Source: Streptomyces sp. KL109B (GTDB lineage: Bacteria; Actinomycetota; Actinomycetes; Streptomycetales; Streptomycetaceae). From it: a stretch of 64,000 nt of DNA. The DNA lies in assembly GCF_030766935.1 (NCBI RefSeq), contig NZ_JASERL010000004.1:558001-622000 (forward strand), given 5' to 3'. Within the stretch, counting starts at the first letter, position 1; the number at the start of each line of letters is the position of its first letter. The notes below the pieces were generated by a model. That model saw only the letters and a list, made by a program, of their open reading frames with translations. It was not told where the DNA came from and did no database searches. This document shows positions 8,267 to 15,140 of the stretch, piece after piece. A program made the position numbers and the translations under genes.

Positions 8267-8892
8267 GCCGCCCCCGCCTCGTATCGCACCACAGCCTGAT
8301 CCAGGAGATCGTCCGGATCGCATCCCCGCGCCGCTGCCCAGTGCAGCAAGTCGGCGATCAACTCGACAGCGGGCTGGGCGAGCCCGGTCGGAGCCTTCAC
8401 CGCGAACAGGAGCGGGCGCCCTCGGTGATCCTGGTAGGTCTGCAAGATTGCGCTGGCACGTCGGATGCCAGAGATGAATTGGGCGTCAGGGACCTCCAGT
8501 TCACACCACACCGCCTTCCCCGAAGCCGTGAGCAGCGTGCCCCACTCCGCGACGAGCGCCGCGACCAGATGGAGCCCGCGGCCGCACTCCGCACCGCACT
8601 CCACCCCCGTTACCAGCGGGATCGCGTGACTCTGGTCGTGGACTTCGATACAGAGACGGCCGTCCCTGAGCTCCAGGACCAAGGCTGCCAGGGCGCCCGC
8701 GCCTACGTGATGCAGGACGTTCGTCGCGAGTTCCGTCACGACGAGCTGGACCTCCTCCACGAGGGATTCGAGCGCCCAGAGCTCCAGCAGGCCGGCGGCC
8801 TCCTGGCGCAGGCGGCGCATTTCCAGCGGGGCCGCCTCGAAGGGCAGCACGTAACGGAGTTGGAGTTCTGAAGAGACGTCGTGGTCGGCCAT
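8263..8892 (-). CDS. ATP-binding protein, RsbW/SpoIIAB-type HATPase_c_2 (WhiJ-cluster ATPase)
   Basis: 209 residues from ATG 8892, preceded by GGAGGG. A longer frame upstream lacks a ribosome site. The GHKL-type N-box is ELATNVLHH (after VEEVQLVVT), followed by LRDGRLCIEVHDQS and a degenerate G-box GRGLHLVAALVAEWG. Such anti-sigma-factor-like single-domain ATPases usually accompany XRE/DUF5753 regulators and DUF397 proteins in Streptomyces, as they do here, with the regulator divergent at 9108. The biochemical target is unknown. The C-terminal ~70 residues (QTYQDHRGRPLLFAVKAPTG onward) resemble an extra domain not found in minimal family members. Confidence 0.85.
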   Translation of the reverse strand: MADHDVSSELQLRYVLPFEAAPLEMRRLRQEAAGLLELWALESLVEEVQLVVTELATNVLHHVGAGALAALVLELRDGRLCIEVHDQSHAIPLVTGVECGAECGRGLHLVAALVAEWGTLLTASGKAVWCELEVPDAQFISGIRRASAILQTYQDHRGRPLLFAVKAPTGLAQPAVELIADLLHWAAARGCDPDDLLDQAVVRYEAGAA

Positions 8893-9107
8893 GGCCGTGC
8901 TCCCTCCCGGGCCACACAGCGCTGCGCCCGCCGCATCCATGCGGCTGCGCTGCGTAGCGGTGCACTCACGAGCATGGCACAGAGAAGTCTCACTGTGTAA
9001 CTTCTCACGAGAACCCATCGAGTGAATCTACTGGTACGCCAACTCCCGCCGCACCTAGCCTGATCAGGATCTCCGGGGACCCCCGGGCCTGTACGGGGAG
9101 GAAACCC

Positions 9108-9953
9108 ATGTCCGTCCGGACCACCACACGCCGCCGTCAGCTCGGCGCGATGATGCGGAAGCTGCGCGCCCGCAAGGGGCTCACCCTTGAGGAGGCCGGG
9201 AATCTGGTCGGCGTATCAAAAGCGACGGTCAGTCGGTACGAAACCCAGGCCGGGCCTGTGAAGTGGCTGGTGGTGGAGGCGCTGTGCCGGGAGTACGACG
9301 CAACGGACGCCGAGCGCACAGCAGTTGTCGCGCTCGCCAAGGACGCGAAGCAGCAAGGTTGGTGGAGCTCCTTCACCGACTCCATCCCGGAGAGCATGAA
9401 CATGCTGCTCACGCTTGAGGATGAGGCGGTGCGCGAGGATCACTTCTGTTCCGTCTACGTCCCCGGGCTGCTCCAGACCCGCGAGTACAGCACGGCCCTC
9501 CAAAAGGCCAACGAAGTACGGCTCGCCCAGCCCGAGATCGAACGCCTCGTGGACATCCGCATGAAGCGGCAGGACATTCTCAACCGTCCGTCTCCACCGC
9601 ACCTTTGGGCCGTCCTGGATGAGTCGGTGATCCGTCGCGTCGTCGGCTCACCTGCGGTCATGAAGGCCCAGCTCACCCGGCTGCTCGAAGCCAGCGAATC
9701 GGCGAACATCACGCTGCAGATCCTGCCGTTCGCCAAGGGAGCGCACGGGGCCGCGCTGGGGAGTTTCGTGATCCTGGGCGCCGCGGAGCCGTCTCTCGAC
9801 GTCGTGTACGTGGATATCCACACCGGCTCACTCTTCCTGGAAAAGGAAGAGGAACTCGCACGTTACCGGCTTGCGTTCGAATACCTTCGCGCACAAGCGT
9901 TGGACATGGAGGCATCCGCTTCCATGATCCAGGACGTACGCAAGGAGCTGTAA
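9108..9953 (+). CDS. XRE-family regulator with DUF5753 domain (WhiJ-like)
   Basis: 281 residues; GGGGAGG precedes the ATG. The N-terminal Cro/CI helix-turn-helix is RKLRARKGLTLEEAGNLVGVSKATVSRYE (about 16-44). The DUF5753 domain follows from about residue 85, with VPGLLQTREYSTAL, HLWAVLDESVIRR and LQILPFAKGAHGA as hallmarks. Family members such as WhiJ of S. coelicolor regulate development. The stop TAA shares its last A with the ATG of the DUF397 gene, so the two are translationally coupled. It is divergent from the RsbW-like ATPase gene. Confidence 0.93.
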   Translation: MSVRTTTRRRQLGAMMRKLRARKGLTLEEAGNLVGVSKATVSRYETQAGPVKWLVVEALCREYDATDAERTAVVALAKDAKQQGWWSSFTDSIPESMNMLLTLEDEAVREDHFCSVYVPGLLQTREYSTALQKANEVRLAQPEIERLVDIRMKRQDILNRPSPPHLWAVLDESVIRRVVGSPAVMKAQLTRLLEASESANITLQILPFAKGAHGAALGSFVILGAAEPSLDVVYVDIHTGSLFLEKEEELARYRLAFEYLRAQALDMEASASMIQDVRKEL

Positions 9954-10198
9954 TGCAAGGTGGGCCCGCGCTTCCAGCGGCTCGGCAGTGGTTCAAGTCG
10001 TCGTACAGCGGCGCCAATACAACCGAGTGCGTGGAAGCCTGCCCCGTCGCCGAGGGGATAGCGATACGCGACTCCAAGCACGCCACCGGCCCCGTCATCC
10101 CCTTCGCCCCCCACCCCTGGGCCGCCTTCCTGCACGCCCTTCGGGCCTCCGACCGGCCCCGCCGCCCCGGGCAGATGCGGCACGACTCCCCCTCGTAG
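9953..10198 (+). CDS. DUF397 domain small protein
   Basis: 81 residues. The DUF397 signature is visible: WFKSSYSG (14-21), ECVEAC, VAEGIAIRDSKH and FAPHPWAAFLHAL. DUF397 proteins are typical partners of DUF5753 XRE regulators and may act as small modulators or toxin-like partners; their function is unproven. The start overlaps the regulator's stop by one base. The last ~104 bp overlap the 3' end of the convergent AbiEi/DUF559-like gene. Confidence 0.9.
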   Translation: MQGGPALPAARQWFKSSYSGANTTECVEACPVAEGIAIRDSKHATGPVIPFAPHPWAAFLHALRASDRPRRPGQMRHDSPS

Positions 10199-11198
10199 AC
10201 GGAGAGTTGTTGAGGAGCAGAGCCGGGACCGGGGCGCCCAGGCACGACGTGAGCGTGGCGCGGATGTGATCGGCCACCGTCCCGGGACGGGCCCGCAAGT
10301 CCTCCCCCGTCACCGCCACCACCCGCAACCCCGCCCGCGCCAAGCGATTGCGCTGGGCGAGGGTGCGCTGCCAGGACTCGACGTCGAAGTGGTAGGCGCG
10401 GGAGTCGACTTCCAGGGCCACGCCGTGCGCCGGCCAGTACGCGTCCGGGCGGGCCAGGAAGGTGCCGGTCGACGGGTCGTGGAGGTCCGGGTTCCACAGG
10501 GGTTCCGGGAGGCCGTAGCGGTGGAGCAGGGCGCGCGCGTCCGCCTCCAGGGCCGAGTGGACGCCCGCCGTCAGGTGGTCCGCGGACCGTGCCACGTACG
10601 GCGCCAAGTGGCGGCGTGACGCGCGGAGTTCGGACAGCAGGGCCTCCGGCGCGCAGAAGCCCTGCTGCACCGCCTCCGCCAGCAACGCCGTCACATCACG
10701 TTCGCACGCCAGGTCGCGCACCGCGTCCGCCACCGCCCGCCCCGGCTCCGCGCACCGCAGCCCCGCCACCGGCCACACCTCCGGCACCCGGCGCGTGCGG
10801 TGCACCCGCACGTAACCCGACGCCCGCCGCGCCGCGTCCGCACCCTCGTACGGCACGAGTACGTCGACGTAACGCAGGCGCTCCGGGCGCGGCGCCGCGC
10901 GGAAGTTGTGCAGCGTCAGCGCCGCGTGGCCGGTCAGCAGGGCGTGCTCACCCCCGTACAGCAGCGCCGCGCGCAGGCGTTGGCGTGGGGTGGGCGGGCC
11001 CGTCTGGAGGAGGTAGACGTGGCGCAGGATGCGCTGCCAGGGGCCGTCGCGGCGGGTGCGGTAGCTGATCGTCGAGTCGGCGCAGCCGAGCGCCAACAGC
11101 TGTTCGCGCGTGAGGAGTTGGTCCTGGGCGCGGGCGAGTTGGGTGCGGGCCAGGGCGGGGGCGGATGGCGAGGTGCGAGTGGTCACTTGAGTAGTCAC
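10095..11198 (-). CDS. AbiEi-like N-terminal / DUF559-like C-terminal protein
   Basis: About 367 residues if GTG 11198 is the start; GTG 11228 and GTG 11186 are alternatives and none has a decisive ribosome site. The N-terminal ~50 residues (LTREQLLALGCADSTISYRT...WQRILRHVYLL) resemble the AbiEi_4 antitoxin winged helix. The region near 275-320 has the DUF559/Vsr-like nuclease fold with VALEVDSRAYHFD...TLAQRNRLARAGLRVVAVTGEDL, i.e. E-x-D plus conserved His and Arg. The family is widespread and function is unproven. The C-terminal ~34 residues are Arg/Gly-rich and overlap the DUF397 gene; this tail may be fortuitous read-through. No AbiEii toxin gene is adjacent. Confidence 0.7.
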   Translation of the reverse strand: MTTQVTTRTSPSAPALARTQLARAQDQLLTREQLLALGCADSTISYRTRRDGPWQRILRHVYLLQTGPPTPRQRLRAALLYGGEHALLTGHAALTLHNFRAAPRPERLRYVDVLVPYEGADAARRASGYVRVHRTRRVPEVWPVAGLRCAEPGRAVADAVRDLACERDVTALLAEAVQQGFCAPEALLSELRASRRHLAPYVARSADHLTAGVHSALEADARALLHRYGLPEPLWNPDLHDPSTGTFLARPDAYWPAHGVALEVDSRAYHFDVESWQRTLAQRNRLARAGLRVVAVTGEDLRARPGTVADHIRATLTSCLGAPVPALLLNNSPSTRGSRAASARGGGAGRRPEGRAGRRPRGGGRRG

Positions 11199-11268
11199 CC
11201 CTGACTCATGCCCCTTCCCGCCACACACTCACCCTTCGTATCCGGTCCATAACTGTGTGCGTACGGGA

Positions 11269-11311
11269 CTGTGACCCCTTTCCCCAGATTGGCTGGAGAA
11301 AGGGGTCACAG
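11269..11311. promoter_or_regulatory. 14-bp perfect inverted repeat between divergent genes
   Basis: CTGTGACCCCTTTC (11269-11282) pairs perfectly with GAAAGGGGTCACAG (11298-11311). Inside the 15-nt loop CCAG and CTGG can also pair. It lies between genes transcribed away from each other, so it is not in a terminator position for either neighbour. It could be an operator or the hairpin of an unannotated transcript. Confidence 0.5.
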
Positions 11312-11402
11312 CCCCCCTCACCCCCCTCCCCCACCCTCCATCCACGATGTGGCCCACACCACACCCCTCCGCGTCACACCCCCGCCCCGCGCTCCGTCAC
11401 AT

Positions 11403-11417
11403 CTACGTAGCACGTAG
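11403..11417. promoter_or_regulatory. inverted repeat CTACGT-N3-ACGTAG upstream of the CMD-family gene
   Basis: Perfect 6-bp arms around AGC, 45 bp upstream of the ATG at 11463. This is a plausible operator for the gene; the regulator is unknown. Confidence 0.4.
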
Positions 11418-11462
11418 GTAGCCGCCAAGAAGGCCCCCAAGGGCCGGACACAGGAGCCCACC

Positions 11463-11936
11463 ATGGAAGCGCGCCTCAACCCCTTCACCAGCCCGCTCGC
11501 CGGGAAGGTCGTCAAGTACCTCAACTCCGCCGAGAAGGCCGTCGCCGACTCCTCCCTCCCGGCCGCCACCCGGGAGCTCGTGAAGATTCGCGCCAGCCAG
11601 ATCAACGGGTGCGGGTTCTGCACCGACATGCACACCAAGGACGCCGCGCACGCCGGCGAGACCCAGCAGCGGCTGAACCTGGTCGCGGCCTGGCGCGATG
11701 CCACCGTGTTCACCGACGCCGAGCGGGCCGCGCTGGAGCTGGCCGAGCAGGGGACGCGGATCGCCGACGGGGCCGGTGGCGTACCGGACGAGGTGTGGGC
11801 GAACGCCGCGAAGCACTACGACGAGGAGCAGCTCACCGCGCTCGTCGCGCAGGTCGCGATCATCAACAGTTACAACCGCCTGAACGTCATCGCGCAGGTG
11901 CCCGCCGGTTCCTACCAGCCGGGTCAGTTCGGCTGA
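11463..11936 (+). CDS. carboxymuconolactone decarboxylase family protein (AhpD-like)
   Basis: 157 residues; CAGGAG lies upstream of the ATG. The core INGCGFCTDMHTKDA (about 49-63) is the AhpD-type CxxC plus His signature, preceded by ATRELVKIRAS and followed by LVAQVAIINSYNRL. AhpD-like proteins are cytosolic alkylhydroperoxidase/disulfide reductases. Such stand-alone Streptomyces copies often sit with ECF sigma factors, which are absent here. The gene is monocistronic, with two palindromes in its upstream region. Confidence 0.9.
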   Translation: MEARLNPFTSPLAGKVVKYLNSAEKAVADSSLPAATRELVKIRASQINGCGFCTDMHTKDAAHAGETQQRLNLVAAWRDATVFTDAERAALELAEQGTRIADGAGGVPDEVWANAAKHYDEEQLTALVAQVAIINSYNRLNVIAQVPAGSYQPGQFG

Positions 11937-11980
11937 GCCGCCCCTGAGCCACCCCCTCGCACGCGGGCGCGCCCCTCACC

Positions 11981-12010
11981 GAACCCGAACCCGAACCCGA
12001 ACCCGAACCC
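11981..12010. repeat. tandem hexanucleotide (GAACCC)x5
   Basis: Five perfect GAACCC units lie between the CMD-family gene and the next small gene. Probably a slippage tract; no function is seen. Confidence 0.9.
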
Positions 12011-12095
12011 CCGAGGGCCGCGCCCGCGCCCCCGGGCGTAACCTCACAAAAGAGACGCCCCCACGGCACGCCCTACGACCCCGGAGGTTCACCCC

Positions 12096-12413
12096 ATGGC
12101 CAGCGCCAGCACCCGCGCCCTCCCCACCGCCCCGATAGCCGCCGCCGGGCTCGTCGGGGGTTACGCCACCGCCCGGTTCACCAAGAAGCGGCCGCTGGGC
12201 GGGGCCGTGCTGGCCGTGGCCGGGGCCGCCGCCGCGACGCAGTGGACGAAGGCGCGGGGCGGGAAGGTCGCGGGGGCGCTGACCGGTGCGTACGTCGCGG
12301 CCTTCGGCGCCTCGCACCCGCTCGCCAAGAAGGTGGGGGCCTGGCCCGCCGTGTTCGGCGTCGCCGGGGCCGTGGCCGCCGCGTCGTACGTCCTCGTGGA
12401 CCGCCGCGCCTAA
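12096..12413 (+). CDS. small Ala/Gly-rich membrane protein, unknown
   Basis: 105 residues; GGAGG precedes the ATG. The sequence is Ala/Gly-rich with hydrophobic stretches at about 11-25, 34-50, 60-72 and 82-100, interrupted by basic clusters (RFTKKRP, WTKARGGK, PLAKKVG). This suggests up to four short membrane-associated segments. No family is recognised. It ends 4 bp into the 3' end of the convergent VOC gene (12410). Confidence 0.65.
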   Translation: MASASTRALPTAPIAAAGLVGGYATARFTKKRPLGGAVLAVAGAAAATQWTKARGGKVAGALTGAYVAAFGASHPLAKKVGAWPAVFGVAGAVAAASYVLVDRRA

Positions 12414-12817
12414 TCGGTACCGGTAGGGACGTGCGTCAGTACGTTCACCACTTTCCCCTGCGGGTCCCGTACGAAGAAGCGGCGCACGCCCCACTCCTCG
12501 TCCCGCAGGTCGTGGACGATCTCGGCGCCCGCCGCGCGCATCGCCGCGTACGCGGCGTCGACGTCGTCCACCTCCACGCTGATGTCCGGCACCACCGGGC
12601 CCGTCGCCTCGTGCGTGAAGAACTGGATCTGGGCGGTGGGGTCGGAGGGGGAGACCAGGGTCATGATCCAGCCCATGTTCATCGCCTCGCGGAAGCCGAG
12701 CGCGCCGTAGAAGTCGCGGTTCGCCGCCATGGCGCCCGTCTCCCCCGACACCTCTACGTTCGGGACGGCCCGGCGGATGTGCGTGTGCGTGTCCTCGGTC
12801 GCTGCCATGTCGCTCAT
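12410..12817 (-). CDS. VOC-family (glyoxalase-like) protein
   Basis: 135 residues. The single glyoxalase/bleomycin-resistance fold shows in DFYGALGFREAM at the N-terminus, IQFFTHEATGP, DISVEVDDVDAAYAAMRAAGAEIVHDLRDEEWGVRRFFVRDPQGKVVNVL and a C-terminal strand. Substrate unknown. GTGAGG lies 5 nt upstream of the ATG. It starts 7 bp after the stop of the GlxA-type regulator and is very likely cotranscribed with it. Confidence 0.88.
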   Translation of the reverse strand: MSDMAATEDTHTHIRRAVPNVEVSGETGAMAANRDFYGALGFREAMNMGWIMTLVSPSDPTAQIQFFTHEATGPVVPDISVEVDDVDAAYAAMRAAGAEIVHDLRDEEWGVRRFFVRDPQGKVVNVLTHVPTGTD

Positions 12818-12824
12818 CGTCGCC

Positions 12825-13832
12825 TCACCGCCCCCTGAACGTCGAGCGGTACGCCCCCGGCGACACCCCGAACACCGCCTGGAAGTGCTGCCGCAGCGAC
12901 GTTCCGGAGCCGAAGCCGGTCTCCGCCGCCACCCGGTCCACCGTGTGGTCCGTCTGTTCCAGCAACTCCCGGGCGCGGTCGACGCGTTGGCGGTTCAGCC
13001 AGGTCATCGGCGTCAGGCCGGTCTCCTCGCGGAAGCGGCGGTTGTACGTACGGATGGACATGGAGTCGCGGGCCGCCAACTGCGTGAGCGTGAGGGGCTC
13101 CGACAGTCGCCGCAGGGCCCACTCCCGTGAAGCCGACGTCGACGTCAGCCCCGTCTCCTCCACCGGCACCGGCCGCTGGATGTACTGCGCCTGGCCGCCC
13201 TCCCGGTACGGCGGCACCACGGTGCGGCGCGCCACCTCCGCCGCCACCGCCGAACCGAAATCCTCGCGGATCATGTGCAGGCACAGGTCGATGCCCGCCG
13301 CCTCCCCCGCCGAGGTCAGCACCCGGCCCTCGTCCACGTAGAGGACGTCCGCGTCGACCGTCACCGACGGGAAGGTGTGCGCGAAGCGGTCCGAGGACAT
13401 CCAGTGGGTCGTCGCGCGGCGGCCGTCGAGCAGGCCGGCCGCGGCCAGGACGAACGATCCGGTGCAGATGGACGCCACGCGGCCGCGGGTCGCCGAGGCC
13501 GCCAGCACGCTCTTCAACTCCCCTTCCAACGCACCTGGTTGGAGCTCCTCGTCCAGTTCGTGCGAAGCCGGCACCAGGACCGTCCGCGCCGTCTCCACCG
13601 CCTCCAGGCCGTGCTCCGCGTAGATCGGGAAGTCGGCGTCCGTGCGGATGCGGCCGGGACGGGGCGCGCAGGTCCGCACCTCATAGAGGCGCTCGCCCGT
13701 GGCCGGGTCGCGGGCCGTGCCGAACAGCTGGTGGACCAGGCCCAGCTCCATGGGCAGGACACCGTCCCGGACCAGGACCGCCACCGCCGACTTCGCACTG
13801 CCCCGAGCACGTCGCACAGCAGCACTGGTCAT
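12825..13832 (-). CDS. GlxA-family transcriptional regulator (DJ-1/PfpI + AraC domains)
   Basis: 335 residues. The N-terminal ~190 residues form the class I glutamine-amidotransferase-like (DJ-1/PfpI) domain, with VASICTGSFVLAAAGLLDGRRATTHW carrying the nucleophile-elbow Cys. The C-terminal ~100 residues have two AraC helix-turn-helix motifs (LTLTQLAARDSMSIRTYNRRFREETG and VDRVAAETGFGSGTSLRQHFQAVFGVSP). The gene precedes the VOC gene and is divergent from an MFS transporter. Only 72 bp separate the two starts, and a perfect 9-bp inverted repeat lies there (13832-13866). Local regulation of both directions is likely (inference). Confidence 0.93.
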   Translation of the reverse strand: MTSAAVRRARGSAKSAVAVLVRDGVLPMELGLVHQLFGTARDPATGERLYEVRTCAPRPGRIRTDADFPIYAEHGLEAVETARTVLVPASHELDEELQPGALEGELKSVLAASATRGRVASICTGSFVLAAAGLLDGRRATTHWMSSDRFAHTFPSVTVDADVLYVDEGRVLTSAGEAAGIDLCLHMIREDFGSAVAAEVARRTVVPPYREGGQAQYIQRPVPVEETGLTSTSASREWALRRLSEPLTLTQLAARDSMSIRTYNRRFREETGLTPMTWLNRQRVDRARELLEQTDHTVDRVAAETGFGSGTSLRQHFQAVFGVSPGAYRSTFRGR

Positions 13833-13866
13833 GGCCAGATTCTTTCACACCGTGACCATCTGGCCA
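13832..13866. promoter_or_regulatory. candidate operator: 9-bp inverted repeat between glxA-type and MFS genes
   Basis: TGGCCAGAT (13832-13840) and ATCTGGCCA (13858-13866) are a perfect inverted repeat with a 17-bp spacer. It begins at the start codon of the regulator gene and ends 38 bp before the MFS start, which suits autoregulation plus control of the pump. Confidence 0.6.
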
Positions 13867-13904
13867 GTCGTGCCGCCGCCCCCTCCCGGCACAGGCTCGT
13901 ACCC

Positions 13905-15140
13905 ATGGACCCCAACCCCAGGCAAAGAAAGTGGATCGTCGCCGCCGGCGCCGCCCTCGCCATCGTCGTCGCCGGAAGCTTCAGCACGCTCGCGGGGCTG
14001 CTCGTCGGGCCGCTGCACGAGGAGTTGGGGTGGTCGCGGGCGGACATCGGGTTCGGCTCGCTCGTGAACATGGTCGTGTACGGCGCCACCGCCCCGCTCG
14101 CCGCCGCCCTCATGGACCGGATCGGGATGCGGTGGGTCGCGAGCGGCGCGCTCGGCCTCATCGCCACCGGCACCGCCCTCGCCACCACCATGACCGCGCC
14201 CTGGCAATTCGCCCTGTACTGGGGCGTGTTGGTCGGGGTCGGGACCGGGGCCACCGCCACCACCTTCGCCGCCACCGTCACCGAGCGGTGGTTCGTGGCG
14301 CGGCGCGGGCTCGTCGCCGGGATTCTGACGGCGGCGAGCGTGGTGGGGCAGTTCGTGTTTCTGCCGGTCCTTTCGTGGGTGATCGGCGAGTGGGGGTGGC
14401 GGGCCGCCGCGTACGGGCTCGCGTGCGCGGCGGGGGGTGCGCTGCCGCTCGTGTACGCGGCCGTGCGGGATCCGCGTGCCGCTCCGCGCAGCCGGAACAG
14501 TCCCCGCCTGGGCCTCAACTTCCTCCGCAGCGGCCCCTTTTGGCTGCTCGCCGGCACCTTCGCCGTCTGCGGCGCCTCCACCAACGGCGTCATGTGGACG
14601 CACTTCGCGCCCGCCGCGCACGACCACGGGATGCCGCCGACCGTCGCCGCCTCGCTGCTCTCGCTCATCGGGATCTTCAACGTCGCCGGGACGGTCGGGT
14701 CCGGGTGGGCGACCGACCGGTACGATCCGCGCCGGTTGCTGGCCGCGTACTACGCGCTGCGTGGCGCGTCTCTTCTCGTACTTCCTCTGCTGCTGAGCGC
14801 GAGCGTGAATCCGCCGCTCGTCGCGTTCACCGTCGCGTTCGGGCTGCTCGACGTCGCGACCGTGCCGCCGACGATCGCGCTGTGCCGCGCCCACTTCGGC
14901 TCCGGCGCCCCCTTCGTCTTCGGCTGGGTGAGCGCCGCGCACCAGGTGGGGGCGGGGTCGGTGGCGTACGTGGGAGGTGTCGTCCGGGACGTGTTCGGGG
15001 CGTACGACCTGGTGTGGGTGGGGGCGGGCGTGCTGTGCGCGGTGGCGGCGCTGCTGGCGCTCGTCATCGGGCGCGGTGGTTCCGTCCCCGTGGTGGGGCG
15101 GCCGGAGGTCTACGCTCCGAACGCCCGCGACACCGTATAG
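13905..15140 (+). CDS. MFS transporter (monocarboxylate/oxalate-formate-like)
   Basis: 411 residues, about 12 membrane helices. The first is at residues 10-31 (IVAAGAALAIVVAGSFSTLAGLLVG), followed by GWSRADIGFG and ALMDRIGMRW (loop 2-3 motif), and WGWRAAAYGLACAAGG in the first half. The MFS_1 fold and sequence resemble the oxalate/formate-antiporter or MCT-like group. It is divergent from the GlxA/VOC pair, which suggests export or import of a compound sensed by that regulator. No Shine-Dalgarno sequence is seen before ATG 13905. The last 31 bp overlap the convergent DUF445 gene. Confidence 0.9.
   Translation: MDPNPRQRKWIVAAGAALAIVVAGSFSTLAGLLVGPLHEELGWSRADIGFGSLVNMVVYGATAPLAAALMDRIGMRWVASGALGLIATGTALATTMTAPWQFALYWGVLVGVGTGATATTFAATVTERWFVARRGLVAGILTAASVVGQFVFLPVLSWVIGEWGWRAAAYGLACAAGGALPLVYAAVRDPRAAPRSRNSPRLGLNFLRSGPFWLLAGTFAVCGASTNGVMWTHFAPAAHDHGMPPTVAASLLSLIGIFNVAGTVGSGWATDRYDPRRLLAAYYALRGASLLVLPLLLSASVNPPLVAFTVAFGLLDVATVPPTIALCRAHFGSGAPFVFGWVSAAHQVGAGSVAYVGGVVRDVFGAYDLVWVGAGVLCAVAALLALVIGRGGSVPVVGRPEVYAPNARDTV

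Noticed and set aside
8114..8299. Small + strand frame in the gap after the HNH gene
   Set aside because: It has no ribosome site and poor codon bias; the reverse-strand 40-codon frame with TTGA coupling is the better candidate.
10095..11228. A complete AbiE toxin-antitoxin system
   Set aside because: No AbiEii nucleotidyltransferase gene lies on either side; only the antitoxin-like winged helix is present.
13275..13904. N-terminal extension of the MFS transporter
   Set aside because: The long open frame runs antisense through the GlxA-type gene, is Arg/Gly-rich and lacks membrane character; the transporter fold begins at 13905.
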